Source: Plantago major
Taxonomy: Eukaryota; Streptophyta; Magnoliopsida; Lamiales; Plantaginaceae
Direction: 5' to 3'
Assembly: GCA_026545765.1 (NCBI GenBank)
Contig: CM048839.1
Coordinates: forward strand, 65,583,187-65,647,186
Length of the DNA: 64,000 nucleotides
Each line of letters begins with the position of its first letter. The first letter of the stretch is position 1. Both the position numbers and the translations under genes were made by a program. Shown piece after piece: positions 13,183 to 26,709 of this stretch. The notes below the pieces were generated by a model. The model was not told the origin of the DNA, searched no databases, and was given only the letters and a program-made list of their open reading frames with translations.

Positions 13183-16100
13183 GTTTAACTCTCGAGTAGA
13201 ATTTTACATTAGTTGTTTATCCCACACCTTATGTGTGTGGTTTAACACTCAAGTAGAGTTCTTCGTTTGTTATACTCTTACTCCTTCTGTGCATTGTTTA
13301 AATCTCGAATAGACTTCTTCGTTTGACATTATCCCACTCCCGTAGTGTGTTGTTTAACTCTCAAGTAGAGTTATTCGTTTGTTGTTCATCCCTCTCCAAA
13401 GTGTCTTTTTTATATCGCTCAACTAGAGTTGTTCGTTTGTTGTATATTCCATTCCTTTTTTGTTTTGTTTAACTCTCAAGTAGAGTTTTTCGTTCGTGAT
13501 TTATCACCCCATAGGTGTGTAGTTTAAATCTCAGATTGACTTCTCCGTTTGTAATTATCCCACTCCTTTATTGTGTTGTTTAACTCTCGAGTAGAATTTT
13601 ACATTTGTTGTTTATCCCAAACCTTATGTGTGTGGTTTAACACTCAAGTAGAGTTCTTTGTTTGTCATACTCTTACTCCTTCTGTGCATTGTTTAAATCT
13701 CGAATAGACTTCTTCGTTTGACATTATCCCACTCCTTTAGTGTGTTGTTTAACTCTCAAGTAGATTTATTCGTTTGTTCTTCATCCCTCTCCAAAGTGAC
13801 TTGTTTATATCGCTCAAATAGAGTTGTTCGGTTGGTTTTTATTGATTTACTTTTGTGTTATGTTTAACTCTCAAGTAGAGTTTTTCGTTCGTTATTTTAT
13901 CACCCCTCAGGTGTGTTGTTTAAATCTCAGATTGTCTTCTCCGTTTGTAATTATCCCACTCCCTTATTGTGTTGTTTAACTCTCGTTTAGAATTTTACAT
14001 TTGTTGTTTATCCCAGTCCGTATGTGTGTGGTTTAACTCTCAAGTAGAGTTCTTCATTTGTTATACTCTTACTCCTTCTATGCATTGTTTAAATATCGAA
14101 TAGACTTCTTTGTTTGACATTATCCCACTCCTTTAGTGTGCTGTTTAACTCTCAAGTAGAGTTATTCGTTTGTTGTTCATACCTCTCCAAATTGTCTTGT
14201 TTTTATCTCTCAAGTAGAGTTGTACGTTTCGTTGTTTATTCCATTCCTTTTGTGTTTTGTTTAACTCTCAAGTAGAGTTTTTCGTTCCTTATTTTATCAC
14301 CCCTCAGGTGTTTCATTGTGTTGTTTAACTCTCGAGTAGAATTTTACATTTGTTGTTTATCCCACACCTTATGTGTGTTGTTTAACACTCAAGTAGAGTT
14401 TTTCGTTTGTTATACTTTTACTCATTCTGTGCATTGTTTAAATCTCGAATAGACATCTTCGTTTGACATTAACCCACTCCAGTAGTGTGTTGTTTAACTC
14501 TCAAGTAGAGTTATTCGTTTGTTGTTCATCCCTCTCCAATGTGTCTTTTTTATATCGCTCAAATAGAGTTGTTCGGTTGTTGTTTTTCCTTTTTTGTTTT
14601 GTTTAACTCTCAAGTAGAGTTTTTCGTTCGTTATTTTATCACCCTCAGGTGTGTAGTTTAAATATCAGATTGACTTCTCCGTTTGTAAGTATCCCACTCC
14701 TTTATTGTGTTGTTTAACACTCGTGTAGAGTTTTACATTTGTTGTTTATCCCAAACCTTATGTGTGTGGTTTAACACTCAAGTAGAGTTCTTTGTTTGTC
14801 ATACCCTTACTCCTTCTGTGCATTGTTTAAATCTCGAATAGACTTCTTCGTTTGACATTATCCCACTCCTTTAGTGTGTTGTTTAACTCTCAAGTAGATT
14901 TATTCGTTTGTTGTTCATCCCTCTCCAAAGTGACTTGTTTATATCGCTCAAATAGAGTTGTTCGGTTGGTTTTTATTGATTTACTTTTGTGTTATGTTTA
15001 ACTCTCAAGTAGAGTTTTTCGTTCGTTATTTTATCACCCCTCAGGTGTGTTGTTTAAATCTCAGATTGTCTTCTCCGTTTGTAATTATCCCACTCCCTTA
15101 TTGTGTTGTTTAACTCTCGTTTAGAATTTTACATTTGTTGTTTATCCCAGTCCGTATGTGTGTGGTTTAACTCTCAAGTAGAGTTCTTCATTTGTTATAC
15201 TCTTACTCCTTCTATGCATTGTTTAAATATCGAATAGACTTCTTTGTTTGACATTATCCCACTCCTTTAGTGTGCTGTTTAACTCTCAAGTAGAGTTATT
15301 CGTTTGTTGTTCATACCTCTCCAAATTGTCTTGTTTTTATCTCTCAAGTAGAGTTGTACGTTTCGTTGTTTATTCCATTCCTTTTGTGTTTTGTTTAACT
15401 CTCAAGTAGAGTTTTTCGTTCCTTATTTTATCACCCCTCAGGTGTGTAGTTTAAATCTCAGATTGACTTCTCCGTTTGTAATCATCCCACTCCTTTATTG
15501 TGTTGTTTAACTCTCGAGTAGAATTTTACATTTGTTGTTTATCCCACACCTTATGTGTGTGGTTTAACGCTCAAGTAGAGTTCTTTGTTTGTTATACTCT
15601 TACTCCTTTTGTGCATTGTTCAAATCTCGAATAGACTTCTTCGTTTGACATTATCCCACTCCCGTAGTGTGTTGTTTAACTCTCAAGTAGAGTTATTCGT
15701 TTGTTGTTCATCCCTCTCCAAAGTGTCTTTTTTATATCGCTCAACTAGAGTTGTTCGTTTGTTGTATATTCCATTCCTTTTTTGTTTTGTTTAACTCTCA
15801 AGTAGAGTTTTTCGTTCGTGATTTATCACCCCATAGGTGTGTAGTTTAAATCTCAGATTGACTTCTCCGTTTGTAATTATCCCACTCGTTTATTGTGTTG
15901 TTTAACTCTCGAGTAGAATTTTACATTTGTTGTTTATCCCAAACCTTATGTGTGTGGTTTAACACTCAAGTAGAGTTCTTTGTTTGTCATACCCTTACTC
16001 CTTCTGTGCATTGTTTAAATCTCGAATAGACTTCTTCGTTTGACATTATCCCACTCCTTTAGTGTGTTGTTTAACTCTCAAGGAGATTTATTCGTTTGTT

Positions 16101-19100
16101 CTTCATCCCTCTCCAAAGTGACTTGTTTATATCGCTCAAATAGAGTTGTTCGGTTGGTTTTTATTGATTCCTTTTTGTGTTATGTTTAACTCTCAAGTAG
16201 AGTTTTTCGTTCGTTATTTTATCACCCTCGGTGTGTTGTTTAAATCTCAGATTGTCTTCTCCGTTTGTAATTATCCCACTCCCTTATTGTGTTGTTTAAC
16301 TCTCGTTTAGAATTTTACATTTGTTGTTTATCCCAGTCCGTATGTGTGTGGTTTAACTCTCAAGTAGAGTTCTTCATTTGTTATACTCTTACTCCTTCTA
16401 TGCATTGTTTAAATATCGAATAGACTTCTTTGTTTGACATTATCCCACTCCTTTAGTGTGCTGTTTAACTCTCAAGTAGAGTTATTCGTTTGTTGTTCAT
16501 ACCTCTCCAAATTGTCTTGTTTTTATCTCTCAAGTAGAGTTGTACGTTTCGTTGTTTATTCCATTCCTTTTGTGTTTTGTTTAACTCTGAAGTAGAGTTT
16601 TTCGTTCCTTATTTTATCACCCCTCAGGTGTGTAGTTTAAATCTCAGATTGACTTCTCCGTTTGTAATCATCCCACACCTTTATTGTGTTGTTTAACTCT
16701 CGAGTAGAATTTTACATTTGTTGTTTATCCCACACCTTATGTGTGTGGTTTAACGCTCATGTAGAGTTCTTTGTTTGTTATACTCTTACTCCTTCTGTGC
16801 ATTGTTCAAATCTCGAATAGACTTCTTCGTTCGACATTATCCCACTCCTTTAGTGTGTTGTTTAACTGTCAAGTAGATTTATTCGTATGTTCTTCATCCC
16901 TCTCCAAAGTGACTTGTTTATATCGCTCAAATAGAGTAGTTCATTTTGTTGTTTATTCCATTCCTTTTGTGTTATGTTTAACTCTCAAGTAGAGTTTTTC
17001 GTTCGTTATTTTATCACCCCTCAGGTGTGTTGTTTAAATCTCAGATTGTCTTCTCCGTTTGTAATTACCCCACACCCTTATTGTGTCGTTTAACTCTCGT
17101 TTAGAATTTTACATTTGTTGTTTATCCGAGTCCGTATGTGTGTGGTTTAACTCTCAAGTAGAGTTCTTCATTTGTTATACTCTTACTCCTTCTATGCATT
17201 GTTTAAATCTCGAATAGACTTCTTTGTTTGACATTATCCCACTCCTTTAGTGTGTTGTTTAACTCTGAAGTAGAGTTATTCGTTTGTTGTTCATACCTCT
17301 CCAAATTGTCTTGTTTTTATCTCTCAAGTAGAGTTGTACGTTTCGTTGTTTATTCCATTCCTTTTGTGTTTTGTTTAACTCTCAAGTAGAGTTTTTCGTT
17401 CCTTATTTTATCACCCCTCAGGTGTTTTATTGTGTTGTTTAACTCTCGAGTAGAATTTTACATTTGTTGTTTATCCCACACCTTATGTGTGTGGTTTAAC
17501 ACTCAAGTAGAGTTCTTCGTTTGTTATACTCTTACTGCTTCTGTGCATTGTTTAAATCTCGAATAGACTTCTTCGTTTGACATTATCCCACTCCTTTAGT
17601 ATGTTGTTTAACTCTCAAGTTGAGTTATTCGTTTGTTGTTCATCCCTCTCCAATGTGTCTTTTTTATATCGCTCAAATAGAGTTGTTCGGTTGTTGTATA
17701 TTCCATTCCTTTTTTGTTTTGTTTAACTCTCAAGTAGAGTTTTTCATTCGTTATTTATCACCCCATAGGTGTGTAGTTTAAATCTCAGATTGACTTCTCC
17801 GTTTGTAATTATCCCACTCCTTTATTATGTTGTTTAACTCTCGAGTAGAATTTTACATTTGTTGTTTATCCCAAACCTTATGTGTGTGGTTTAACACTCA
17901 AGTAGAGTTCTTTGTTTGTCATACTCTTACTGCTTCTGTGCATTGTTTAAATCTCGAATAGACTTCTTCGTTTGACATTATCCCACTCCTTTAGTATGTT
18001 GTTTAACTCTCAAGTTGAGTTATTCGTTTGTTGTTCATCCCTCTCCAATGTGTCTTTTTTATATCGCTCAAATAGAGTTGTTCGGTTGTTTTTTATTGAT
18101 TTACTTTTGTGTTATGTTTAACTCTCAAGTAGAGTTTTTCGTTCGTTATTTTATCACCCCTCAGGTGTGTTTTTTAAATCTGAGATTGACTTCTCCGTTT
18201 GTAATTATCCCACTCCCTTATTGTGTTGTTTAACTCTCGTTTAGAATTTTACATTTGTTGTTTATCCCAGTCTGTATGTGTGTGGTTTAACTCTCAAGTA
18301 GAGTTCTTCATTTGTTATACTCTTACTCCTTCTATGCATTGTTTAAATATCGAATAGACTTCTTTGTTTGACATTATCCCACTCCTTTAGTGTGTTGTTT
18401 AACTCTCGAGTAGAGTTATTCGTTTGTTGTTCATACCTCTCCAAATTGTCTTGTTTTTATCACACAAGTAGAGTTGTTCGTTTTGTTGTTTATTCCATTC
18501 CATTTGTGTTTTGTTTAACTCTCAAGTAGAGTTTTTCGTTCCTTATTTTATCACCCCTCAGGTGTGTAGTTTAAATCTCAGATTGACTTCTCCGTTTGTA
18601 ATTATCCCACTCCTTTATTGTGTTGTTTAACTCTCGAGTAGAATTTTACATTTGTTGTTTATCCCACACCTTATGTGTGTGGTTTAACGCTCAAGTAGAG
18701 TTCATTGTTTGTTATACTCTTACTCCTTCTGTGCATTGTTTAAATCTCGAATAGACTTCTTCGTTTGACATTATCCCACTCCTTTAGTGTGTTGTTTAAC
18801 TCTCAAGTAGAGTTATTCGTTTGTTGTTCATCCCTCTCCAAAGTGTGTTGTTTATATCGTTCAAATAGAGTTGTTCGTTTGGTTCTTTATTTCATTCCTT
18901 TGGTGTTTTGTTTAACTCTCAAGTAGAGTTTTTCGTTCCTTATTTTATCACCCCTCAGGTGTGTTGTTTATATCTCAGATTGTCTTCTCCGTTTGTAATC
19001 ATCCCACTCCTTTATTGTGTTGTTTAACTCTCGTTTAGAATTTTACATTTGTTGTTTATCCGAGTCCATATGTGTGTGGTTTAACTCTCAAGTAGAGTTC

Positions 19101-22100
19101 TTCATTTGTTATACTCTTACTCCTTCTATGCATTGTTTAAATCTCGAATAAACTTCTTTGTTTGACATTATCCCACTCCTTTAGTGTGCTGTTTAACTCT
19201 CAAGTAGAGTTATTCGTTTGTTGTTCATACCTCTCCAAATTGTCTTATTTTTATCTCTCAAGTAGAGTTGTACGTTTCGTTGTTTATTCCATTCCTTTTG
19301 TGTTTTGTTTAACTCTCAAGTAGAGTTTTTCGTTCCTTATTTTATCACCCCTCAGGTGTTTTATTGTGTTGTTTAACTCTCGTGTAGAATTTTACATTTG
19401 TTGTTTATCCCACTCCTTATGTGTGTGGTTTAACTCTCAAGTAGAGTTCTTCGTTTGTTATACTTTTACTACTTTTGTGCATTGTTTAAATCTCGAATAG
19501 ACATCTTCGTTTGACATTAACCCACTCCAGTAGTGTGTTGTTTAACTATCAAGTAGAGTTATTCGTTTGTTGTTCATCCCTCTCCAATGTGTCTTTTTTA
19601 TATCGCTCAAATAGAGTTGTTCGGTTGTTGTTTATTGAATTCCTTTTGTGTCATGTTTAACTCCCAAGTAGAGTTTTTCGTTCGTTATTTTATCACCCCA
19701 CAGGTGTGTTGTTTATATCTCTGTAATTATCCCACTCCTTTATTGTGTTGTTTAACTCTCGAGTAGAATTTTACATTTGTTGTTTATCCCACACCTTATG
19801 TGTGTGGTTTAGCACTCAAGTAGAGTTCTTCGTTTGTTATACTCTTACTGCTTCTGTGCATTGTTTAAATCTCGAATAGACTTCTTCGTTTGACATTATC
19901 CCACTCCTTTAGTGTGTTGTTTAACTCTCAAGTAGGGTTATTCGTTTGTTGTTCATCCCTCTCCAAAGTGACTTGTTTATATCGCTCAAATAGAGTTGTT
20001 CGTTTGTTGTATGTTCCATTCCTTTTTTGTTTTGTTTAACTCTCAAGTAGAGTTTTTCGTTCGTTATTTTATCACCCCTCAGGTGTGTTGTTTAAATCTC
20101 AGATTGTCTTCTCCGTTTGTAATTATCCCACTCCTTTATTGTGTTGTTTAACTCTCGTGTAGAATTTTACATTTGTTGTTTATCCGAGTCCGTATGCGTG
20201 TGGTTTGACTCTCAAGTAGAGTTTTTCATTTGTTATACTCTTACTCCTTCTATGCATTGTTTAAGTCTCGAATAGACTTCTTCGTTTGACATTATCCCAT
20301 TCCTTTAGTGTGTTGTTTAACTCTCAAGAAGTGTTATTCGTTTGTTCTTCATACCTCTCCAAATTGTCTTATTTTTATCACTCAAGTAGAGTTGTTCGTT
20401 TTGTTGTTTATTCCATTCCTTTTGTGTTTTGTTTAACTCTCAAGTAGAGTTTTTCGTTCCTTATTTTATCACCCCTCCGGTGTGTTGTTTAAATCTCGGC
20501 TCGATTATGTAATCATCCCACTCCTTTACTGTGTTGTTTAACTCTCGAGTAGAATTTTACATTTGTTGTTTATCCCACACTTATGTGTGTGGTTTAACTA
20601 AAGTAGAGTTCTTCGTTTGTTATACTCTTACTCCTTCAGTGCATTGTTTAAATCTCGAATAGACTTCTTCGTTTGACATTATCCCACTCCTTTAGTGTGT
20701 TGTTTAACTCTCAAGTAGATTCATTCGTTTGTTGTTCATCCCTCTACAAAGTGTCTCGTTTATATCGCTCAAATAGAGAAGTTCTTTTGTTGTTTATTCC
20801 ATTCCTTTTGTGTTTTATTTAACTCTCAAGTACAGTTTTTCGTTCATATTTTATCACCCTCGGTGTGTTGTTTAAATCTCAAATTGTGTTCTCCGTTTGT
20901 AATTATCCTCCTCTATTGGGTTGTTTAACTCTCATGTAGAATTTTACATTTGTTGTTTATCCCACTCCTTATGTGTGTGGTTTAACTCTCAAGTAGAGTT
21001 CTTCATTTGTTATACTCTTACTGCTTCTGTGCATTGTTTAAATCTCGAATAGACTTCTTCGTTTGACATTATCCCACTCCTTTAGTATGTTGTTTAACTC
21101 TCAAGTAGAGTTATTCGTTTGTTGTTCATCCCACTCCAAAGTGTGTTGTTTATATCGCTCAAATAGAGATGTTCGTTTTGTTGTTTATTCCATTCCTTTT
21201 GTGTTTTGTTTAACTTTCAAGTAGAGTTTTTCGTTCGTTATTTTATCACCCTCCTTTATTGTGTTGTTTAACTCTCGTGTAGAATTTTACATTTGTTGTT
21301 TATCCGAGTCCGTATGTGTGTGGTTTAACTCTCCAGTAGAGTTCTTCGTTTGTTATACTCTTACTCCTTCTATGCATTGTTTAAATCTCGAATAGACTTC
21401 TTCGTTTGACATTATCCCACTCCTTTAGTGTGTTGTTTAACTCTCAAGTAGAGTTATTCGTTTGTTGTTCATCCCTCTCCAAAGTGTCTTGTTTATATCG
21501 CTCAAATAGAGTTGTTCGTTTGTTTATTCCATTCCTTTTTGTTTTGTTTAACTCTCAAGTAGAGTTTTTCGTTCGTTATTTTATCAAGCCTCAGGTGTGT
21601 AGTTTAAATCTCGATTGTCTTCTCCGTTTGTAATTATCACTCCTTTATTGTGTTGTTTAACTCTCGGTAGAATTTTACATTTGTTGTTTATCCCAAACCT
21701 TATGTGTGTGGTTTAACACTCAAGTAGAGTTCTTTGTTTGTTATACTCTTACTCCTTCATGCATTGTTTGAATCTCGAATAGACTTCTTTGGTTGACATC
21801 ATCCCACTCCTTTAGTGTGTTGTTTAACTCTCAAGTAGAGATTTATTCGTTTGTTCTTCATCCTCTCCAAAGTGTCTTGTTTATATCTCTCAAATAGAGT
21901 TGTTCGTTGGTGTTTATTCCATTCCTTTTGTGTTTTGTTTAACTCTCAAGTAGAGTTTTTCGTTCGTTATTTTATCACCCCTCGTGTGTTGTTTAAATCT
22001 CGAATTGTCTTCTCCGTTTGTAATTATCTTATTGTGTTGTTTAACTCTCGAGAATTTTACATTTGTTGTTTATCCCACATTATGTGTGTGGTTTAACTCT

Positions 22101-25100
22101 CAAGTAGAGTTCTTCATTTGTTATACTCTTACTGCTTCTGTGCATTGTTTAAATCTCGAATAGACTTCTTCATTTGACATTAACCCACTCCAGTAGTGTG
22201 TTGTTTAACTCTCAAGTAGAGTTATTCGTTTGTTCTTCATACCTCTCCAAATTGTCTTGTTTTTATCACTCAAGTAAAGTTGTTCGTTTTGTTGTTTATT
22301 CCATTCCTTTTGTGTTTTGTTTAACTCTCAAGTAGAGTTTTTTGTTCCTTATTTTATCACCCCTCCGGTGTGTTGTTTAAATCTCAGATTCTCTCGCTTT
22401 GTAAATCCCACTCTTTATTGTGTTGTTTAACTCTCGGTAGAATTTTACATTTGTTGTTTATCCCACCACAACCTTATGTGTGTGGTTTAACTCTCAAGTA
22501 GAGTTCTTCGTTTGTTATACTCTTACTGCTTCTGTGCATTGTTTAAATCTCGAATAGACTTCTTCGTTTGACATTATCCCATTCCTTTAGTGTGTTATTT
22601 AACTCTCAAATAGAGTTATTCGCTTGTTGTTCATCCTCTCCAAAGTGTCTTTTTCTTATCTCTCAAGTAGAGTTGTTCATTTTGTTGTTTATTCCATTCC
22701 TTTTTTGTTTTGTTTAACTCTCAAGTAGAGTTTTCATTCCTTATTTATCACCCCATCGTGTGTAGTTTAAATCTCAGATTGACTTCTCCGTTTGTAATTA
22801 TCCCACTCCTTTATTGTGTTGTTTAACTCTCGAGTAGAATTTTACATTTGTTGTTTATCCCACACCTTATGTGTTTGGTTTAACACTCAAGTAGAGTTCT
22901 TCGTTTGTTATACTTTTACTCCTTCTGTGCCTTGTTTAAATCTCGAATAGACTTCTTCGTTTGACATTATCCCACTTCTTTAGTGTGTTGTGTAACTCTC
23001 AAGTAGAGTTATTCTTTTGTTGTTCATCCCTCTCCAAAGTGACTTGTTTATATCGCTCAAATAGAGTTGTTCGGTTGTTATTTATTGAATTCCTTTTGTG
23101 TTATGTTTAACTCTCAAGTAGAGTTTTTCGTACGTTATTTTATCACCCCTCAGGTGTGTTGTTTAAATCTCAGATTGTCTTCTCCGTTTGTAATTATCCC
23201 ACTCCTTTATTGTGTTGTTTAACTCTCGTTTAGAATGTTACATTTGTTGTTTATCCCACTCCTTATGTGTGTGGTTTAACTCTCAAGTAGAGTTCTTCAT
23301 TTGTTATACTCTTACTCCTTCTATGCATTGTTTAAATCTCGAATAGACTTCTTCGTTTGACATTATCCCACTCCTTTAGTGTGTTGTTTAACTCTCAAGT
23401 AGAGTTATTCGTTTGTTGTTCATACCTCTCCAAATTGTCTTGTTTTTATCTCTCAAGTAGAGTAGTTCATTTTGTTGTTTATTCCATTCCTTTTGTGTTT
23501 TGTTTAACTCTCAAGTAGAGTTTTTCGTTCCTTATTTTATCACCACTGAGGTGTGTAGTTTAAATCTCAGATTGACTTCTCCGTTTGTAATTATCCCCCT
23601 CCTTTATTGTGTTGTTTAACTCTCGAGTAGAATTTTACATTTGTTGTGTATCCCACACCTTATGTGTTTGGTTTAACACTCAAGTGGAGTTCTTCGTTTG
23701 TTATACTTTTACCCCTTCTGTGCCTTGTTTAAATCTCGAATAGACTTCTTCGTTTCACATTATCCCACTCATTTAGTGCGTTGTTTAATCTCAGGTAGGG
23801 TTATTCGTTTCTTCTTCATCCCTCTCCAAAGTGACTTGTTTATATCGCTCAAATAGAGTAGTTCATTTTGTTGTTTATTCCATTCCTTTTGTGTTTTGTT
23901 TAACTCTCAAGTAGAGTTTTTCGTTCGTTATTTTATCACCCCTCAGGTGTGTTGTTTAAATCTCAGATTGTCTTCTCCGTTTGTAATTATCCCACTCCTT
24001 TATTGTGTTGTTTAACTCTCGTGTAGAATTTTACATTTGTTGTTTATCCGAGTCCGTATGTGTGTGGTTTAACTCTCAAGTAGAGTTCTTCGTTTGTTAT
24101 ACTCTTTCTCCTTCTGTGCATTGTTTAAATCTCGAATAGACTTCTTCGTTTGACATTATGCCACTCGTTTAGTGTGTTGTTTAACTCTCAAGTAGAGTTA
24201 TTCGTTTGTTGTTCATACCTCTCCAAATTGTCTTGTATTTATCTCTCAAGTAGAGTTGTACGTTTCGTTGTTTATTCCATTCCTTTTGTGTTTTGTTTCA
24301 CTCTCAAGTAGAGTTTTTCGTTCCTTATGTTATCACCCCTCAGGTGTTTTATTGTGTTGTTTAACTCTCGAGTAGAATTTAACATTTGTTGTTTATACCA
24401 CACCGTATGTGTGTGGTTTAACACTCAAGTAGAGTTCTTCGTTTGTTATACTCTTACTACTTCTGTGCATTGTTTAAGTCTCGAATAGAGTTCTTCGTTT
24501 GACATTATGCCACTCGTTTAGTGTGTTGTTTAACTCTCAAGTAGAGTTATTCGTTTGTTGTTCATCCGTCTCCAAAGTGTGTTGTTTATATCGCTCAAAT
24601 AGAGTTGTTCGTTTTGTTGTTTATTCCATTCCTTTTGTGTTTTGTTTAACTCTCAAGTAGAGTTTTTCGATCGTTATTTTATCACCCTCAGATGTGTTCT
24701 TTAAATCTCAGATTGTCTTCTCCGTTTGTAATTATCCCACTCCTTTATTGTGTTGTTTAACTCTCGTGTAGAATTTTACATTTGTTGTTTATCCGAGTCC
24801 GTATGTGTGTGGTTTAACTCTCAAGTAGAGTTCTTCGTTTGTTATACTCTTACTCCTTCTGTGCATTGTTTAAATCTCGAATAGACTTCTTTGTTTCACA
24901 TTATCCCACTCCTTTAGTGTGTTGTTTAACTCTCAAGTAGAGTTATTCGTTTGTTGTTCATACCTCTCCAAATTGTCTTGTATTTATCTCTCAAGTAGAG
25001 TTGTACGTTTCGATGTTTATTCCATTCCTTTTGTGTTTTGTTTCACTCTCAAGTAGAGTTTTTCGTTCCTGATTTTATCACCCCTCAGGTGTTTTATTGT

Positions 25101-26709
25101 GTTGTTTAACTCTCGAGTAGAATTTTACATTTGTTGTTTATCCCACACTTTATGTGTGTGGTTTAACACTCAAGTAGAGTTCTTCGTTTGTTATACTCTT
25201 ACTGCTTCTGTGCATTGTTTAAATCTCGAATAGACTTCTTCGTTTGACATTATGCCACTCGTTTAGTGTGTTGTTTAACTCTCAAGTAGAGTTATTCGTT
25301 TGTTGTCCATACCTCTCCAAATTGTCTTGTTTTTATCTCTCAAGTGCAGTTGTTCGTTTTGTTGTTTATTCCATTCCTTTTGTGTTTTGTTTAACTCTCA
25401 AGTAGAGTTTTTCGTTCCTTATTTTATCACCCCTCAGGTGTGTAGTTTAAATCTCAAATTGACTTCTCCGTTTGTAATTATCCCACTCCTTTATTGTGTT
25501 GTTTAACTCTCGAGTAGAATTTTACATTTGGTTTTTATCCCACACCTTATGTGTGTGGTTTAACTCTCAAGTAGAGTTCTTCGTTTGTTATACTCTTTCT
25601 CCTTCTATGCATTGTTTATATCTCGAATAGACTTCTTCGTTTGACATTATCCCATTCCTTTAGTGTGTTGTTTAACTCTCAGGTAGAGTTATTCGTTTGT
25701 TCTTCATACCTCTCCAAATTGTCTTGTTTTATCTCTCAAGTAGAGTTGTTCGTTTTGTTGTTTATTCCATTCCTTTTGTATTTTGTTTAACTCTCAAGTA
25801 CAGTTTTTCGTTCCTTATTTTATCACCCCTCAGGTGTGTTGTTTAAAATTTCAGATTGTCTTCTCCGTTTGTAATTATCCCACTCCTTTATTGTGTTGTT
25901 TAACTCTCCTCTAGAATTTTACATTTGTTGTTTATCCCACACCTTATGTGTGTGGTTTAACACTTAAGTAGAGTTCTTCGTTTGTCATACTCTTACTGCT
26001 TCTGTGCATTGTTTAAATCTCGAATAGACTTCTTCGTTTGATATTATCCCACTCATTTACTGTGTTGGTTAACTCTCAAGTAGAGTTATTCGTTTGTTGT
26101 TCATCCCTCTCCAAAGTGTGTTGTTTATGTCTCTCAAATAGGGTTGTTCGTTTTGTTATTTATTCCATTCCTTTTGTGTTTTGTTTAACTCTCAAGTAGA
26201 GTTTTTCGTTCCTTATTTTATCACCCCTCAGGTGTGTAGTTTAAATCTCAAATTGACTTCTCCATTTATAATTATCCCACTCCTTTATTGTGTTGTTTAA
26301 CTCTCGAGTAGAATTTTACATTTGGTTTTTATCCCACACCTTATGTGTGTGGTTTAACTCTCAAGTAGAGTTCTTCGTTTGTTATACTCTTACTCATTCT
26401 ATGTATTGTTTAAATCTCGAATAGACTTCTTTGTTTGACATTATCCCACTCCTTTAGTGTGTTGTTTAACTCTCAAGTAGAGTTATTCGTTTGTTGTTTA
26501 TACCTCTCCTAATTGTCTTGTTCTTATCTCTCAAGTAGAGTTGTTCGTTTAGTTGTTTATTCCATTACTTTTGTGTTTTGTTTAACTCTCAAGTAGAGTT
26601 TTTTGTTCCTTATTTTATCACCCCTCAGGTGTGTAGTTTAAATCTCAGATTGACTTCTCCGTTTGTAATGATCCCACTCCTTTATTGTGTTGTTTACCTC
26701 TCGAGTAGA

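Noticed and set aside
1829..25506. Many + strand ORFs of 60-90 codons in the satellite (for example 1829-2074, 3185-3379, 8391-8645, 18015-18233)
   Set aside because: They repeat with the satellite unit, share the same peptide words and arise from the T-rich subunits. No start context, domain or codon bias; they are shadows of the repeat.
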